In this document: piece after piece, positions 1-8,489 of the stretch
Numbering within the stretch: the first letter of the stretch is position 1
How the letters are laid out: the number at the start of each line of letters is the position of its first letter
Source: an uncultured Clostridia bacterium
GTDB taxonomy: Bacteria; Bacillota; Clostridia; Oscillospirales; Acutalibacteraceae
Length of the DNA stretch: 64,000 nucleotides
Reading direction: 5' to 3'
Assembly: GCA_945912145.1 (NCBI GenBank)
Contig: CAMEBF010000011.1
Span: 1-64,000 of the forward strand
Program-made: the position numbers and the translations under genes
Notes under the pieces: model-generated
Seen by the model: only the letters and a program-made list of their open reading frames with translations
What the model was told of the DNA's origin: nothing
Databases searched by the model: none

Positions 1-17
1 GAACATTGAACCATAGC

Positions 18-55
18 GCAAAGCGAATTGAGCCGCTTTGCACATATGGTATAAT
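18..55 (+). promoter_or_regulatory. Promoter of the sugar kinase gene with an inverted repeat over the -35
   Basis: TTGAGC (28-33) lies 16 bp before TATAAT (50-55), and a TGG just before the -10 gives an extended -10. A perfect 8-bp inverted repeat, GCAAAGCG (18-25) and CGCTTTGC (34-41), brackets the -35. There is no T-run after it, so an operator is more likely than a terminator of an upstream gene. Confidence 0.6.
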
Positions 56-88
56 AAACTGTAATGTTATATAATCGGAGGAGATCCT

Positions 89-1189
89 ATGGCACTGATT
101 GAGCTGAGAAAAAAAGAAGACTGCGCGTTTGATATGATTTCGCTGGGCGAAATTATGCTGCGCTTTGATCCCGGTGAGATGCGCGTCCGTAATGCGCGTA
201 CATTCCGCGTCTGGGAAGGCGGCGGCGAATATAACGTGGCGAGAGGACTCCGGCGCTGCTTCGGCATGAAGACAGCGGTCGTGACTGCTCTGGCGGATAA
301 CGACGTCGGCCGGCTCGTGGAGGATTTCATTTTGCAGGGCGGTGTGGATACGTCCCTGATCCGTTGGGTGCCCTTTGACGGCACGGGACGGACAGTCCGG
401 AACGGTCTGAACTTTGTGGAGCGCGGTTACGGCATTCGCGGTGCGTCGAGTGTTTCGGACAGAGGAAACACCGCCGTTTCGCAGTTAAAGCCCGGCGATA
501 TTGACTGGGAACTGATTTTCGGCAAGCTCGGCGTCAGATGGCTGCACACAGGCGGCATTTTCGCGGCTCTTTCCGAGACGACCGCCGAAGTGACGATCGA
601 AGCCGTCAAGGCCGCTAAAAAATACGGAACAATCGTTTCCTACGATCTGAATTACCGTCCGTCGCTCTGGAGAGGCATCGGCGGTCAGGAGAAGGCGCAG
701 GAGGTCAACAAAAAGATTGCGCCGTATATCGACGTCATGATCGGCAACGAAGAGGATTTTACCGCCTGTCTCGGTTTCGAGATCGAGGGCAACGACGCGA
801 ATCTCAAATCGCTGAATCTCGACGGCTACGTCAAAATGCTCGGCGAGGTCTGCAAGGTCTACCCGAATTTCAAGGTGATCGCCACGACGCTCCGTACCGT
901 CAAAACTGCGACGGTCAACGACTGGAGCGCGATGGTCTATGCGGACGGTCAGGTCTTTAAAGGACTGGAACTGCCCGGACTGGAGATTCTCGACCGCGTC
1001 GGCGGCGGCGACTCGTTCGCATCGGGTCTGATCTACGGACTGATGACGTTTGACGACGCGCAGAAAGCCGTCAATTACGGCGTGGCGCACGGCGCGCTGG
1101 CTATGACGACGCCCGGCGATACCTCCACGGCGCGTCTCAAAGAGGTTGAAGGCATCGTGAACGGCGCGGGAGCCCGTGTTCAGCGGTAA
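89..1189 (+). CDS. PfkB-family sugar kinase, probably 2-keto-3-deoxygluconate kinase
   Basis: This 366-residue protein belongs to the ribokinase/PfkB family, cytoplasmic ATP-dependent kinases of sugars and nucleosides. The N-terminal motif GGGEYNVARG resembles PfkB signature 1. Near residues 300-309 the anion-hole and catalytic segment DRVGGGDSFASG holds the Asp that acts as base. Overall sequence is closest to 2-keto-3-deoxygluconate kinases, but no aldolase or uronate gene lies beside it, so the substrate is inferred. The start follows GGAGGAG at 77-83, although the first 15 residues extend beyond the usual family start near MISLGE. It lies 10 bp before the yfbR gene and probably heads a short operon. 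Confidence 0.8.
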   Translation: MALIELRKKEDCAFDMISLGEIMLRFDPGEMRVRNARTFRVWEGGGEYNVARGLRRCFGMKTAVVTALADNDVGRLVEDFILQGGVDTSLIRWVPFDGTGRTVRNGLNFVERGYGIRGASSVSDRGNTAVSQLKPGDIDWELIFGKLGVRWLHTGGIFAALSETTAEVTIEAVKAAKKYGTIVSYDLNYRPSLWRGIGGQEKAQEVNKKIAPYIDVMIGNEEDFTACLGFEIEGNDANLKSLNLDGYVKMLGEVCKVYPNFKVIATTLRTVKTATVNDWSAMVYADGQVFKGLELPGLEILDRVGGGDSFASGLIYGLMTFDDAQKAVNYGVAHGALAMTTPGDTSTARLKEVEGIVNGAGARVQR

Positions 1190-1199
1190 AGGAGACGCT

Positions 1200-1781
1200 A
1201 TGAGCAGTTATTTTTACGCGTTTTTATCGCGTATGAAATATATCAACCGATGGGCGTTGATGCGCAACACAAGCGAGGAGACGCTCAGTCAGCATTCGCA
1301 CGAGGTGGCGGCGGTGGCGTACGCGCTGTGCGTCATCGGCAACCGTCGCTACGGCAGGCAGTATAACGCCGAGCGCGCGGCACTCTTAGGGCTTTATCAC
1401 GATATGCCGGAGATTCTGACCGGCGATATGCCCACGCCCGTCAAGTATTTCAATCCCGAGATCAAGGAAGCATACAAAAAAGTGGAGGATTCCGCGTCGG
1501 AGAAGCTGCTCGGCACGCTGCCCGACGATCTGCGAGAGGATTTCCGTTTCCTGTTTTACAAAAAGGACGAGGATGCCGAGCTTTGGAAAATCGTCAAGGC
1601 AGCGGATAAGCTGTCCGCTCTCATCAAGTGCATCGAGGAGCGCAAGGCCGGCAATTTAGAGTTCGCCAAGGCGGAGCAGTCCACACGCGAATCGATTCTT
1701 GCCATGGCGCTTCCCGAGGCGCAGGATTTTATCGAAGAATTTTTACCCGGTTACGAACTGACGCTCGATCAGCTCACCTGA
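1200..1781 (+). CDS. yfbR: 5'-deoxynucleotidase, YfbR-like HD-domain phosphohydrolase
   Basis: This 193-residue protein matches the YfbR family, which removes phosphate from deoxyribonucleoside 5'-monophosphates. The family landmarks are visible: the INRWALMRN segment (Arg17, Trp18), the metal ligand His32 in SQHSHE, the HD pair His67-Asp68 in LYHDMPE, and a later Asp in KAADKLSAL. The start is set by GGAG about 6 bp upstream of ATG 1200; a longer frame from 1176 lacks a site and would overlap the kinase gene. It is co-directional with its neighbours and reads like nucleotide-pool housekeeping. Confidence 0.88.
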   Translation: MSSYFYAFLSRMKYINRWALMRNTSEETLSQHSHEVAAVAYALCVIGNRRYGRQYNAERAALLGLYHDMPEILTGDMPTPVKYFNPEIKEAYKKVEDSASEKLLGTLPDDLREDFRFLFYKKDEDAELWKIVKAADKLSALIKCIEERKAGNLEFAKAEQSTRESILAMALPEAQDFIEEFLPGYELTLDQLT

Positions 1782-1798
1782 ACGAAAGAGGGGTACAT

Positions 1799-2824
1799 AT
1801 GCTGCAAAATGAGATCACCGGAAAAGAACGTCTGCTGAATGACGCCGGCGAGGTTGCGAATCCCGGCTACTGCAAGACGAGCAACTATATCTACCGCCGG
1901 AGCGACATCAAAGCGAATCCGCTTCGCATCAAAGAGTGGAATTTCTATCAGATTTCCGACGAACGGTACACGATTCAGATGACCTTTGCCGATATTTCCA
2001 TGGGCGGCGGCGTGACGTTTACGCTGTTTGACCGCCGGACGGGAGAACGGTTTGAGGCTGCGCACATTGACCTGCTGACACTCGGACGCTATCAGATGCC
2101 CGAATGCGATGAGGTCGATCACACGCTGTATTGCAAAAAGAAGAATTTCGAGATGAAAATCGAAACGGTCGGCAACAAGCGCACTCTTTCGTTCCGCGGA
2201 CGCTGCAAGAAAGGTCCTCTGACTGCTGACATCGAGCTGACGCTCCCCGAGAATCTCGAATATCTCGTGATGGCGGTGCCGTTCCGGGAAAAAGGGCATT
2301 TCTATCTCAATAAAAAGATGAATTGTATGCCCGCAAAGGGTTATGTGCAGTGCGGCAACCGCGTCATGGCGCTGAACGAGGATAACGCGTTCTGCGTGCT
2401 CGACTGGGGACGCGGCGTCTGGCCGTACAAATGCGACTGGTACTGGGGCAATGGCTCGACTTATCTGCCGGACGGCAAAATCTTCGGCTTTGAGATCGGT
2501 TGGGGCTTCGGCGATATGTCCACGTTTACCGAGAACACGCTGTTCTATGACGGTAAGGCACACAAAATTGACGAGCTGACACTCCAAAAGGACGAGACGG
2601 ACTACATGAAGCCGTGGCGGTTTACGTCGTCCGACGGACGCTTTGAGCTGACCATGACGCCGGAATACGATAATTATACATCGTCCAGAGTTCTGGGCGT
2701 GATCGGCAACCGCTGTCATCAGGTTCACGGCCGCTGGAACGGCTTCGTGATCTTGGACGACGGCACAAAACTCGAAATCCGCGACATGATCGCGTTCTGC
2801 GAGTATTCCGACAACAGATGGTGA
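1799..2824 (+). CDS. DUF2804 family protein
   Basis: This 341-residue soluble protein is recognised as DUF2804, a family of unknown function common in Firmicutes and actinobacteria. It has no signal peptide or membrane segment. It is rich in beta-strand and aromatic residues, with paired Trp/Tyr clusters such as DWGRGVWPYKCDWYWGNG near residues 200-217, which suggests a beta-sandwich or lipocalin-like fold. The start at ATG 1799 follows GAAAGAGGGG; the longer open frame beginning at 1628 runs inside yfbR. It is followed 4 bp later by a nitroreductase gene, so the two are probably co-transcribed. I cannot assign a reaction. Confidence 0.8.
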   Translation: MLQNEITGKERLLNDAGEVANPGYCKTSNYIYRRSDIKANPLRIKEWNFYQISDERYTIQMTFADISMGGGVTFTLFDRRTGERFEAAHIDLLTLGRYQMPECDEVDHTLYCKKKNFEMKIETVGNKRTLSFRGRCKKGPLTADIELTLPENLEYLVMAVPFREKGHFYLNKKMNCMPAKGYVQCGNRVMALNEDNAFCVLDWGRGVWPYKCDWYWGNGSTYLPDGKIFGFEIGWGFGDMSTFTENTLFYDGKAHKIDELTLQKDETDYMKPWRFTSSDGRFELTMTPEYDNYTSSRVLGVIGNRCHQVHGRWNGFVILDDGTKLEIRDMIAFCEYSDNRW

Positions 2825-2828
2825 TAAC

Positions 2829-3380
2829 ATGATACATAACGAAACGATTGACAATATTTTAACCAGACGCACGATCCGGGAATATACGTCGGAGCAGATC
2901 AGCGCCGAGGAACTCGAAACGCTTCTGACCTGCGCGATGTGGGCACCGAGCGGACGCAACAGTCAGCCCTGCCATGTGCGCGTCGTGCAGAGCAAGGTAC
3001 TGTTGGACGAAATCAATGTCGATTTCAAGAATCTTGTCGGCTGGGACACGCCGGCTTATACCAACTGGGATAAAAATCCGTTTTATCAGAACGCGCCGAC
3101 GGTGATGTTCCTGTTTGCCGAAGGCGGCAGCTTTATGGACGGCGGCCTGATGACGGAAAATATCACGCTGGCGGCGAAGAGCATGGGACTGGGAACGTGC
3201 ATCATCGGCAGCATCGGCACGCTGTTTGACAGCGCGCAGGGCAAAGTTTGGAAAGAAAGACTCGGCGTGCCGGGAGACTGGCAGTTCCTGATCGCCGTCG
3301 CGGTCGGACACGGCAACGAAGATCCCGCGCCGAAACCGAGAAAGCCGGAACAGTTTCAGGTTGTCAAAACGGAGGACTGA
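2829..3380 (+). CDS. Nitroreductase family FMN-dependent oxidoreductase
   Basis: This 183-residue protein has the features of the nitroreductase fold. The N-terminal RRTIREYTSEQIS and APSGRNSQPCH segments normally bind the FMN phosphate and isoalloxazine. A C-terminal GIGTL-like stretch and VAVGHGNEDP complete the FMN site. Members are homodimeric flavoproteins that reduce nitro, quinone or enone groups with NAD(P)H. The natural substrate cannot be read from sequence. The gene starts 4 bp after the DUF2804 stop and ends 2 bp before a DUF1294 gene, so it sits within a tight operon. Confidence 0.85.
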   Translation: MIHNETIDNILTRRTIREYTSEQISAEELETLLTCAMWAPSGRNSQPCHVRVVQSKVLLDEINVDFKNLVGWDTPAYTNWDKNPFYQNAPTVMFLFAEGGSFMDGGLMTENITLAAKSMGLGTCIIGSIGTLFDSAQGKVWKERLGVPGDWQFLIAVAVGHGNEDPAPKPRKPEQFQVVKTED

Positions 3381-3382
3381 CG

Positions 3383-3655
3383 ATGGACAAATCAGGGTAC
3401 GCGCTGATTTTCTTCGCCGTGATGTCGTTCGTCGCGTTCGTTGTCACGATGTATGACAAGCTGGCGGCGCAGGCGGGCAAACGGAGAATCCCCGAAAAGG
3501 TTTTAATGCTGATCGGATTTTTCGGCGGCGCGACAGGGATGTACGTCACCATGCAGCTCATCCGCCACAAGACAAAGCATAAGAAATTTATGATAGGACT
3601 GCCGATTTTTATTGTGCTGCACATCGGGATTTTACTGGCATTCATTTTGCTGTAA
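3383..3655 (+). CDS. DUF1294 small membrane protein
   Basis: This 90-residue protein has three hydrophobic stretches and the DUF1294 hallmarks: YDKLAAQAGKRRIPEK followed by GFFGGATGMY and a basic RHKTKHKKF loop. The family is predicted integral membrane and has no known function. The start at ATG 3383 follows GGAGG at 3371-3375, just inside the nitroreductase stop; the longer frame from 3248 overlaps that gene and lacks a ribosome site. It sits in the tight DUF2804-nitroreductase run, 35 bp before mnmG. Confidence 0.82.
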   Translation: MDKSGYALIFFAVMSFVAFVVTMYDKLAAQAGKRRIPEKVLMLIGFFGGATGMYVTMQLIRHKTKHKKFMIGLPIFIVLHIGILLAFILL

Positions 3656-3690
3656 GGTTCGTTTGCGGCATCAAGGCAGAGGAAAACACT

Positions 3691-5559
3691 ATGGAATTTT
3701 TTGCAGGAAATTATGATGTCGCCGTGATCGGCGCCGGACACGCCGGGATTGAGGCCGCTCTGGCGGCTGCCCGGCTCGGCTGCCGCACGGTGATTTTTAC
3801 CATAACGCTGGATTTCGTGGGCAATATGCCCTGCAATCCCTCCATCGGCGGCACGTCGAAAGGGCATCTGGTGCGCGAGATTGACGCGCTCGGCGGTGAA
3901 ATGGGCAAGGCGGCGGATCGCAATTCGATCCAGACCCGTATGCTCAACCGCGGCAAAGGGCCTGCCGTGCATTCTTTGCGCGCGCAGATCGACCGCAGAC
4001 ATTACAGCGCCTATATGAAGCATTGCCTCGAGACGCAGGAGCATCTCGACCTGAAACAGGCGGAGATCGTAGACCTGCGCCGTGACGGCGATGACTGGCT
4101 TCTTGTGACGAAGCTCGACGCTGTCTACACGGCGAAAGCCGTCGTGCTCGCGACCGGGACATTTCTCAACGGAAAGGTCTACGTCGGCGACAAGTGCTAT
4201 TCAAGCGGTCCGGACGGGATTTTCCCTGCTGTCGGACTGACGGACGCGCTTCTGAAAATCGGACTGCCGCTGCGGCGGTTCAAGACCGGTACGCCGTCGC
4301 GCGTCAATCGCCGAAGCGTGGATTTTTCGGAACTGGAGGTGCAGGAGGGCGACGAAAAGCCCGTTCCGTTCTCCTTTGAAACCGAAACGCCGCCCGAAAA
4401 TCAGGCGGTCTGCTACATTTCTTATACCAATGAGCGCACAAAGCAGGTCATTCTGGAAAATATCGACCGTTCACCGCTCTACGGCGGCAAAATTGAGGGC
4501 ATCGGGCCGCGCTACTGCCCGAGCATTGAAGATAAAATCATGCGCTTTTCCGAAAAGGAACGCCACCAGCTCTTCATCGAGCCGTGCGGACTTGATACGG
4601 AGGAGCTTTATTTGCAGGGGATGTCGTCCTCGCTTCCTGAGGACGTGCAGCTGCAATTCCTGCGCACCATCAAGGGACTCGAGCACGTCGAGGTGATGCG
4701 CAACGCCTACGCGATTGAATACGACTGCGTTGACCCGATCGCGATGAAGCCGACGCTGGAATTTAAGGATTTTCCGCTTCTTTACGGAGCCGGACAGTTC
4801 AACGGCTCGAGCGGCTATGAGGAAGCCGCCGCGCAGGGACTGGTGGCAGGCGTGAACGCCGCGCTGAAGGTCTCAGGACGCGAGCCGATGATTTTAGACC
4901 GCGCCGGCTCATATATCGGCACGCTGATCGACGATCTTGTGACAAAGGGCTGCAACGAGCCTTATCGCATGATGACGTCGCGCTCGGAATACCGTCTCTA
5001 TCTGCGGCAGGACAACGCGGATATTCGTCTGACTGCAATCGGTCATGATATCGGGCTGATTTCGGATGAACGGTATGAGGCGTTTAAGAAAAAGCTCGTG
5101 CAGATCGCCGAAGAGCGCAAGCGTGTGGAAAATACCGTCATCGCGCCGTCGGAAACCGCCGATGCCGTGATGATCAGAAGCGGCACCGCGCCGCTGACAA
5201 CGGGCTGTAAGCTCGCAGAGCTGATCAAGCGTCCGCAGCTGGGTTATGAACTGCTGACGCCGCTTGATAAAGATCGTCCCGCGTTGCCTGACGCTGTTTT
5301 TGAGCAGGTTGAGACGGAACTGAAATATGAGGGCTATATCAAACGGCAGATGTCGCAGATCGCCGATATGCGGCGGCTTGAGGTCAAGCTCATTCCCGAA
5401 GACATCGATTATCACGACGTCACGGGATTGCGACTGGAGGCGGCGGAAAAGCTCGCGAGAATCCGTCCCGTCAACATCGGACAGGCGTCACGTATTTCCG
5501 GTGTCAGCCCTGCCGATATCTCCGTTTTGTTGATTTATTTAAGCAAGAAAGGAAAATAA
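3691..5559 (+). CDS. mnmG: tRNA uridine 5-carboxymethylaminomethyl modification enzyme MnmG
   Basis: MnmG (GidA) is the FAD-binding partner of MnmE and installs the (carboxymethyl)aminomethyl group on wobble uridine U34 of several tRNAs. The 622-residue length is typical. Visible motifs are the Rossmann GAGHAGIEAA near residues 11-20, GGTSKGHLVREIDALGG near 50, RGKGPAVHSLRAQ, the Cys-containing GLDTEELYLQGMSSSLPE segment, and a C-terminal helical domain ending with ASRISGVSPADISVLL. It is followed 3 bp later by mnmE, so the two complex subunits should be made together. The order mnmG-mnmE is the reverse of that seen near many Firmicute origins. Confidence 0.97.
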   Translation: MEFFAGNYDVAVIGAGHAGIEAALAAARLGCRTVIFTITLDFVGNMPCNPSIGGTSKGHLVREIDALGGEMGKAADRNSIQTRMLNRGKGPAVHSLRAQIDRRHYSAYMKHCLETQEHLDLKQAEIVDLRRDGDDWLLVTKLDAVYTAKAVVLATGTFLNGKVYVGDKCYSSGPDGIFPAVGLTDALLKIGLPLRRFKTGTPSRVNRRSVDFSELEVQEGDEKPVPFSFETETPPENQAVCYISYTNERTKQVILENIDRSPLYGGKIEGIGPRYCPSIEDKIMRFSEKERHQLFIEPCGLDTEELYLQGMSSSLPEDVQLQFLRTIKGLEHVEVMRNAYAIEYDCVDPIAMKPTLEFKDFPLLYGAGQFNGSSGYEEAAAQGLVAGVNAALKVSGREPMILDRAGSYIGTLIDDLVTKGCNEPYRMMTSRSEYRLYLRQDNADIRLTAIGHDIGLISDERYEAFKKKLVQIAEERKRVENTVIAPSETADAVMIRSGTAPLTTGCKLAELIKRPQLGYELLTPLDKDRPALPDAVFEQVETELKYEGYIKRQMSQIADMRRLEVKLIPEDIDYHDVTGLRLEAAEKLARIRPVNIGQASRISGVSPADISVLLIYLSKKGK

Positions 5560-5562
5560 GCC

Positions 5563-6924
5563 ATGTCTGTCATCGCCGCAATCGCCACGCCGAACGCTTC
5601 CGGCGGCATCGGCGTTATCAGAATATCGGGTGAGGGCGCGATCGGAGTTGCCGAAAGCGTTTTCCGCGCCGCGTCGGGAAAAAAGCTGGGGGATCTGCCC
5701 GGCTATTCCGCATTATACGGCCATGTGTACGACGGCGACGAACGCATCGACGAATGCGTCGCGCTTGTTTTCCGCGCACCGAAAAGCTACACGGGAGAGG
5801 ATGTCGCGGAGCTGTCCTGTCACGGCGGCTTGTATGTGACGCAGCGTGTCCTGCGTGCCGTTCTGGCGCATGGTGCTGTCCCGGCGGAAGCCGGAGAGTT
5901 TACGAAACGCGCTTTTCTGAATGGCAAAATCGATCTGGCGGAAGCGGAAGCAGTCATGAATATCATCTCCGCGCACGGACAGCAGGCGCTGAATGCCGCG
6001 ATGAATACGCTCGACGGCAAGCTCAGCGAGAAAGTGCACGCAATCGCTTCTTCGCTGACGCATCTGTCCGCCGCCATCGCCGTCTGGACGGACGACCCGG
6101 ACGAGGATGTCCCCGAAGCGCATGAAGAAAATGTGCGAAAGGGAATCGAGGACGCGCTTGCCCGTTTGGAAGAGCTGCTGCGCAATTTCGATTCCGGCAG
6201 AGCCGTCACACAGGGCGTCAGCGCCGCGATCTGCGGTCACCCAAACGTCGGGAAATCCACGCTGATGAATCTGCTGACCGGCTTTGATCGCTCAATCGTG
6301 ACGGATATCGCCGGCACGACGCGCGACGTGGTGGAGGAGACTGTCCGCATCGGGGATATTGTCCTGCGGCTTGCCGATACGGCGGGCATTCATGACAGCG
6401 ACGATCCGGTCGAATCCATCGGCATCGACAGAAGCCTTCAAAAAATCGACTCGTCTGAACTGATTTTAGCCGTTTTTGACTCTTCGCAAGATTTAACACA
6501 GGACGATACGCTTCTCCTCGAAAAATGCCGCGGAAAGCGTGCCGTTGCGATTCTGAATAAGACCGATCTGCCGCCGAAGCTCGATCCTGAAATCATCCGA
6601 CAGTCGATTCCGCAGCTTGTGTCAATATCAGCCGTCACGGGAGAGGGGATTGAAGAGCTGAAATCGGCGTTATCGTCCGTTTTGGGGACGGCAGAGCTCG
6701 ACACGTCCTCGGGAATGCTCGCAAATGAACGGCAGTATCTTTGTTGTCAGCAGGCGGTTTCTTCGCTTCGTGAGGCGCTCGATGGGCTGACGCTCGGTAT
6801 TACACTTGACGCGGTGAATGTCAGCATGGATTATGCGATCCAGAAGCTGCTCGAGCTGACGGGTGAAAAAGTCCGCGACGCCGTTGTCAATGAAGTTTTT
6901 GCCGAGTTTTGTGTGGGGAAATGA
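5563..6924 (+). CDS. mnmE: tRNA modification GTPase MnmE
   Basis: MnmE is the GTPase and tetrahydrofolate-binding partner of MnmG. The 453-residue protein has the N-terminal folate domain starting IAAIATPNASGGIGVIRISG, a helical domain, and an inserted G domain. That domain carries GHPNVGKST (P-loop near residue 225), the switch DIAGTTRDVVEE, the DTAG motif and NKTD. The protein ends in CVGK, equivalent to the conserved C-terminal C(I/L)GK. Its stop is 1 bp from the start of tadA, so three tRNA-modification genes form one operon. Confidence 0.97.
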   Translation: MSVIAAIATPNASGGIGVIRISGEGAIGVAESVFRAASGKKLGDLPGYSALYGHVYDGDERIDECVALVFRAPKSYTGEDVAELSCHGGLYVTQRVLRAVLAHGAVPAEAGEFTKRAFLNGKIDLAEAEAVMNIISAHGQQALNAAMNTLDGKLSEKVHAIASSLTHLSAAIAVWTDDPDEDVPEAHEENVRKGIEDALARLEELLRNFDSGRAVTQGVSAAICGHPNVGKSTLMNLLTGFDRSIVTDIAGTTRDVVEETVRIGDIVLRLADTAGIHDSDDPVESIGIDRSLQKIDSSELILAVFDSSQDLTQDDTLLLEKCRGKRAVAILNKTDLPPKLDPEIIRQSIPQLVSISAVTGEGIEELKSALSSVLGTAELDTSSGMLANERQYLCCQQAVSSLREALDGLTLGITLDAVNVSMDYAIQKLLELTGEKVRDAVVNEVFAEFCVGK

Positions 6925-6925
6925 T

Positions 6926-7390
6926 ATGACGCATCGCGAATTGATGACAAGAGCCATTGATCTGGCAAAAGAGGCCGCCGCTGCGGGAGAAGTGCCTGTG
7001 GGAGCTGTGATTGCCCGGAACGGTGAGTTGATCGCAGAGGGACGAAATCGCCGTGAGGAGAACCAGGATGCGCTCGGTCATGCCGAGATCGAAGCGATCC
7101 ATAACGCCTGCGAGAAGCTCGGGACGTGGCGGCTGAATGACTGCATTCTTTATGTAACGCTCGAACCGTGTCCGATGTGTAGCGGCGCGATTCTGAACGC
7201 AAGACTGAAACGGGTCGTGTACGGCGCATATGATCTGAAAGCCGGCTCTGTGGATTCGGTTGTGAATTTATTTTCCTACCCGTATGAGCACACGCCGGAG
7301 ATTCAGGCCGGTTTCATGGAAAAAGAATGCCGGGAGCTGATGACGCGTTTTTTTTCTTCCTTGCGCGGCAGATCTCCGACAATCGAATGA
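6926..7390 (+). CDS. tadA: tRNA-specific adenosine deaminase TadA
   Basis: This 154-residue zinc enzyme deaminates A34 to inosine in the tRNA anticodon. The zinc and catalytic residues are clear: GHAEIEAI supplies His and the proton-shuttling Glu, and EPCPMCSGAI supplies the two Cys ligands. A VYGAYDLKAGSVDS segment follows, as in family members. The start at ATG 6926 is 1 bp after the mnmE stop; an upstream in-frame start at 6863 lies within mnmE and would add an unrelated tail. It completes the mnmG-mnmE-tadA tRNA wobble-base cluster. Confidence 0.94.
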   Translation: MTHRELMTRAIDLAKEAAAAGEVPVGAVIARNGELIAEGRNRREENQDALGHAEIEAIHNACEKLGTWRLNDCILYVTLEPCPMCSGAILNARLKRVVYGAYDLKAGSVDSVVNLFSYPYEHTPEIQAGFMEKECRELMTRFFSSLRGRSPTIE

Positions 7391-7405
7391 TTTCCGCGCT
7401 CTTTG

Positions 7406-7675
7406 TTAAAGGAGAAAATTCAATAAGACGGTCAACGCCGAACCGACGGCTGCCGACCCGATGAGCTGAACCGCCGTTTTCAGGCGGTTTCTTTTTTGCT
7501 TCGGACGGTTCTTAGGCGGCGTTCCCGTGACAGACATAAGCGTCTGCGCCTTTTCCCGCAGCTTGCCATCCGTCAGCCCATAGTATTTCGGATTGACAAA
7601 GAACAGCGCTTTTTCAAAATAATCGCTTCCCGTTTCCGCAACCTCTACCACTTGTCTATTGACCCCTTTTATCAT
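7406..7675 (-). CDS. Small membrane-anchored protein of unknown function
   Basis: This 89-residue protein has a soluble N-terminal half (GVNRQVVEVAETGSDYFEKALFF is its start region), a basic proline-rich linker PPKNRPKQKRNRLK, and one C-terminal hydrophobic segment of about 22 residues. That layout suggests a tail-anchored or C-terminally membrane-embedded protein. The start is ATG 7675 behind GAGAGGTG; a GTG three codons upstream is possible. It converges on tadA with a 15-bp gap and no obvious terminator. I do not recognise a named family. Confidence 0.7.
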   Translation of the reverse strand: MIKGVNRQVVEVAETGSDYFEKALFFVNPKYYGLTDGKLREKAQTLMSVTGTPPKNRPKQKRNRLKTAVQLIGSAAVGSALTVLLNFLL

Positions 7676-7809
7676 GAAGAGCACCTCTCGTTTTATGGTT
7701 TCGGTTTATTTTTTCACTTCTATGTACAATTATGCAAAAGTGTGAATTTTCACTATCGTCAAAAGTGACAAAAGATGGATTTGGTAACGATTTGGGAAAA
7801 ATCCCGCAA

Positions 7810-7966
7810 GCGAATTATACTATTCGTATAATTCGCATTTTGTTCAAAACTGTTCAAAACTCTGTTCAAACTGTTGATAACTCCCTGAAAAACAGGGCTT
7901 TTTCTCCTTGATTTTTCCTTTTAGATATGTTCAAAACTTTTTTGTCAAGCAGAATTTGTATACAAA
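7810..7966. repeat. Palindrome plus TGTTCAAAAC iterons
   Basis: GCGAATTATAC (7810-7820) pairs with GTATAATTCGC (7826-7836). Directly after come TGTTCAAAAC at 7841 and 7851 in exact 10-bp phase, TGTTCAAACT at 7863, a TGTTGATAA that differs from a reversed DnaA box by one base near 7873, and TGTTCAAAAC at 7928. The helical-turn phasing suggests protein binding; the protein is unknown. Confidence 0.55.
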
Positions 7967-8327
7967 AAGTTGTACGACTTTTGCAGATTATACTTTTTGG
8001 AGAAAATTTGTGCCAAAATTTTTACTGCTTTTTTGTGACAATTTGACAAGGCTTTATTTTGTGAATCCGGCATAAAAACGAAGCTCCGTGCATAGCAGAA
8101 AAACCTTAGTCAAAGTGCTGAATTTCAGAATCAAGTGATTGTTTATGAGAAATATAGAAGAGAGAATTCGGGGCGTTGAGAAAAAGAATGCTCGATCCAT
8201 GAAGGATTTTAAGAATAGCTGCTCGACACGGCTTGTATACTGCTGTAGAAAGTCATATTGGAACTCACATTGTTTCCCGGATTCTGAATCGTTCGTTTGC
8301 TATCTCGGACTTTTGCAGATACAAAAA

Positions 8328-8357
8328 GTCTGCCGTTATCTTCTGATTGCGGCAGAC
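8328..8357 (-). terminator. Second, backup hairpin downstream of the cohesin gene
   Basis: GTCTGCCG (8328-8335) pairs with CGGCAGAC (8350-8357). Read on the minus strand the stem is followed by TTTTTG, so it looks like a tandem intrinsic terminator about 45 bp beyond the first. Confidence 0.55.
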
Positions 8358-8402
8358 GAATGGTTAGAAATGATCGTATTGCATGCTATAAAAAAAGTTC
8401 AA

Positions 8403-8428
8403 GGGATTAGTACCGAAGTACTAATCCC
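8403..8428 (-). terminator. Intrinsic terminator of the cohesin gene with a UUCG loop
   Basis: GGGATTAGTAC (8403-8413) and GTACTAATCCC (8418-8428) form a perfect 11-bp stem. On the minus strand the loop is the very stable C(UUCG)G tetraloop, followed by TTGAAC and a run of T. Confidence 0.8.
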
Positions 8429-8489
8429 TAAAAACGTCATTTGCAATTCAATGCCAAGCTTATGCTTGATTACTCAAAAGAGTCAGATA

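Larger units (their letters stand above)
7685..8489. other. AT-rich 805-bp intergenic region with iterated decamers and palindromes
   Basis: No convincing gene is present. The left half holds a perfect 11-bp inverted repeat (7810-7836), two exact head-to-tail TGTTCAAAAC decamers (7841-7860), a variant at 7863 and another exact copy at 7928-7937, then the 12-bp palindrome TTTGTATACAAA (7955-7966). The right half holds two hairpins that act as terminators for the cohesin gene. The long open frame on the plus strand starting at 8139 is mostly the antisense of the cohesin gene and is not credible. Confidence 0.6.

Noticed and set aside
7685-8489. Chromosomal replication origin
   Set aside because: It is AT-rich with iterons near mnmG/mnmE, but there is only one DnaA-box-like sequence, no dnaA or parAB, and the local gene order differs from the usual origin region.
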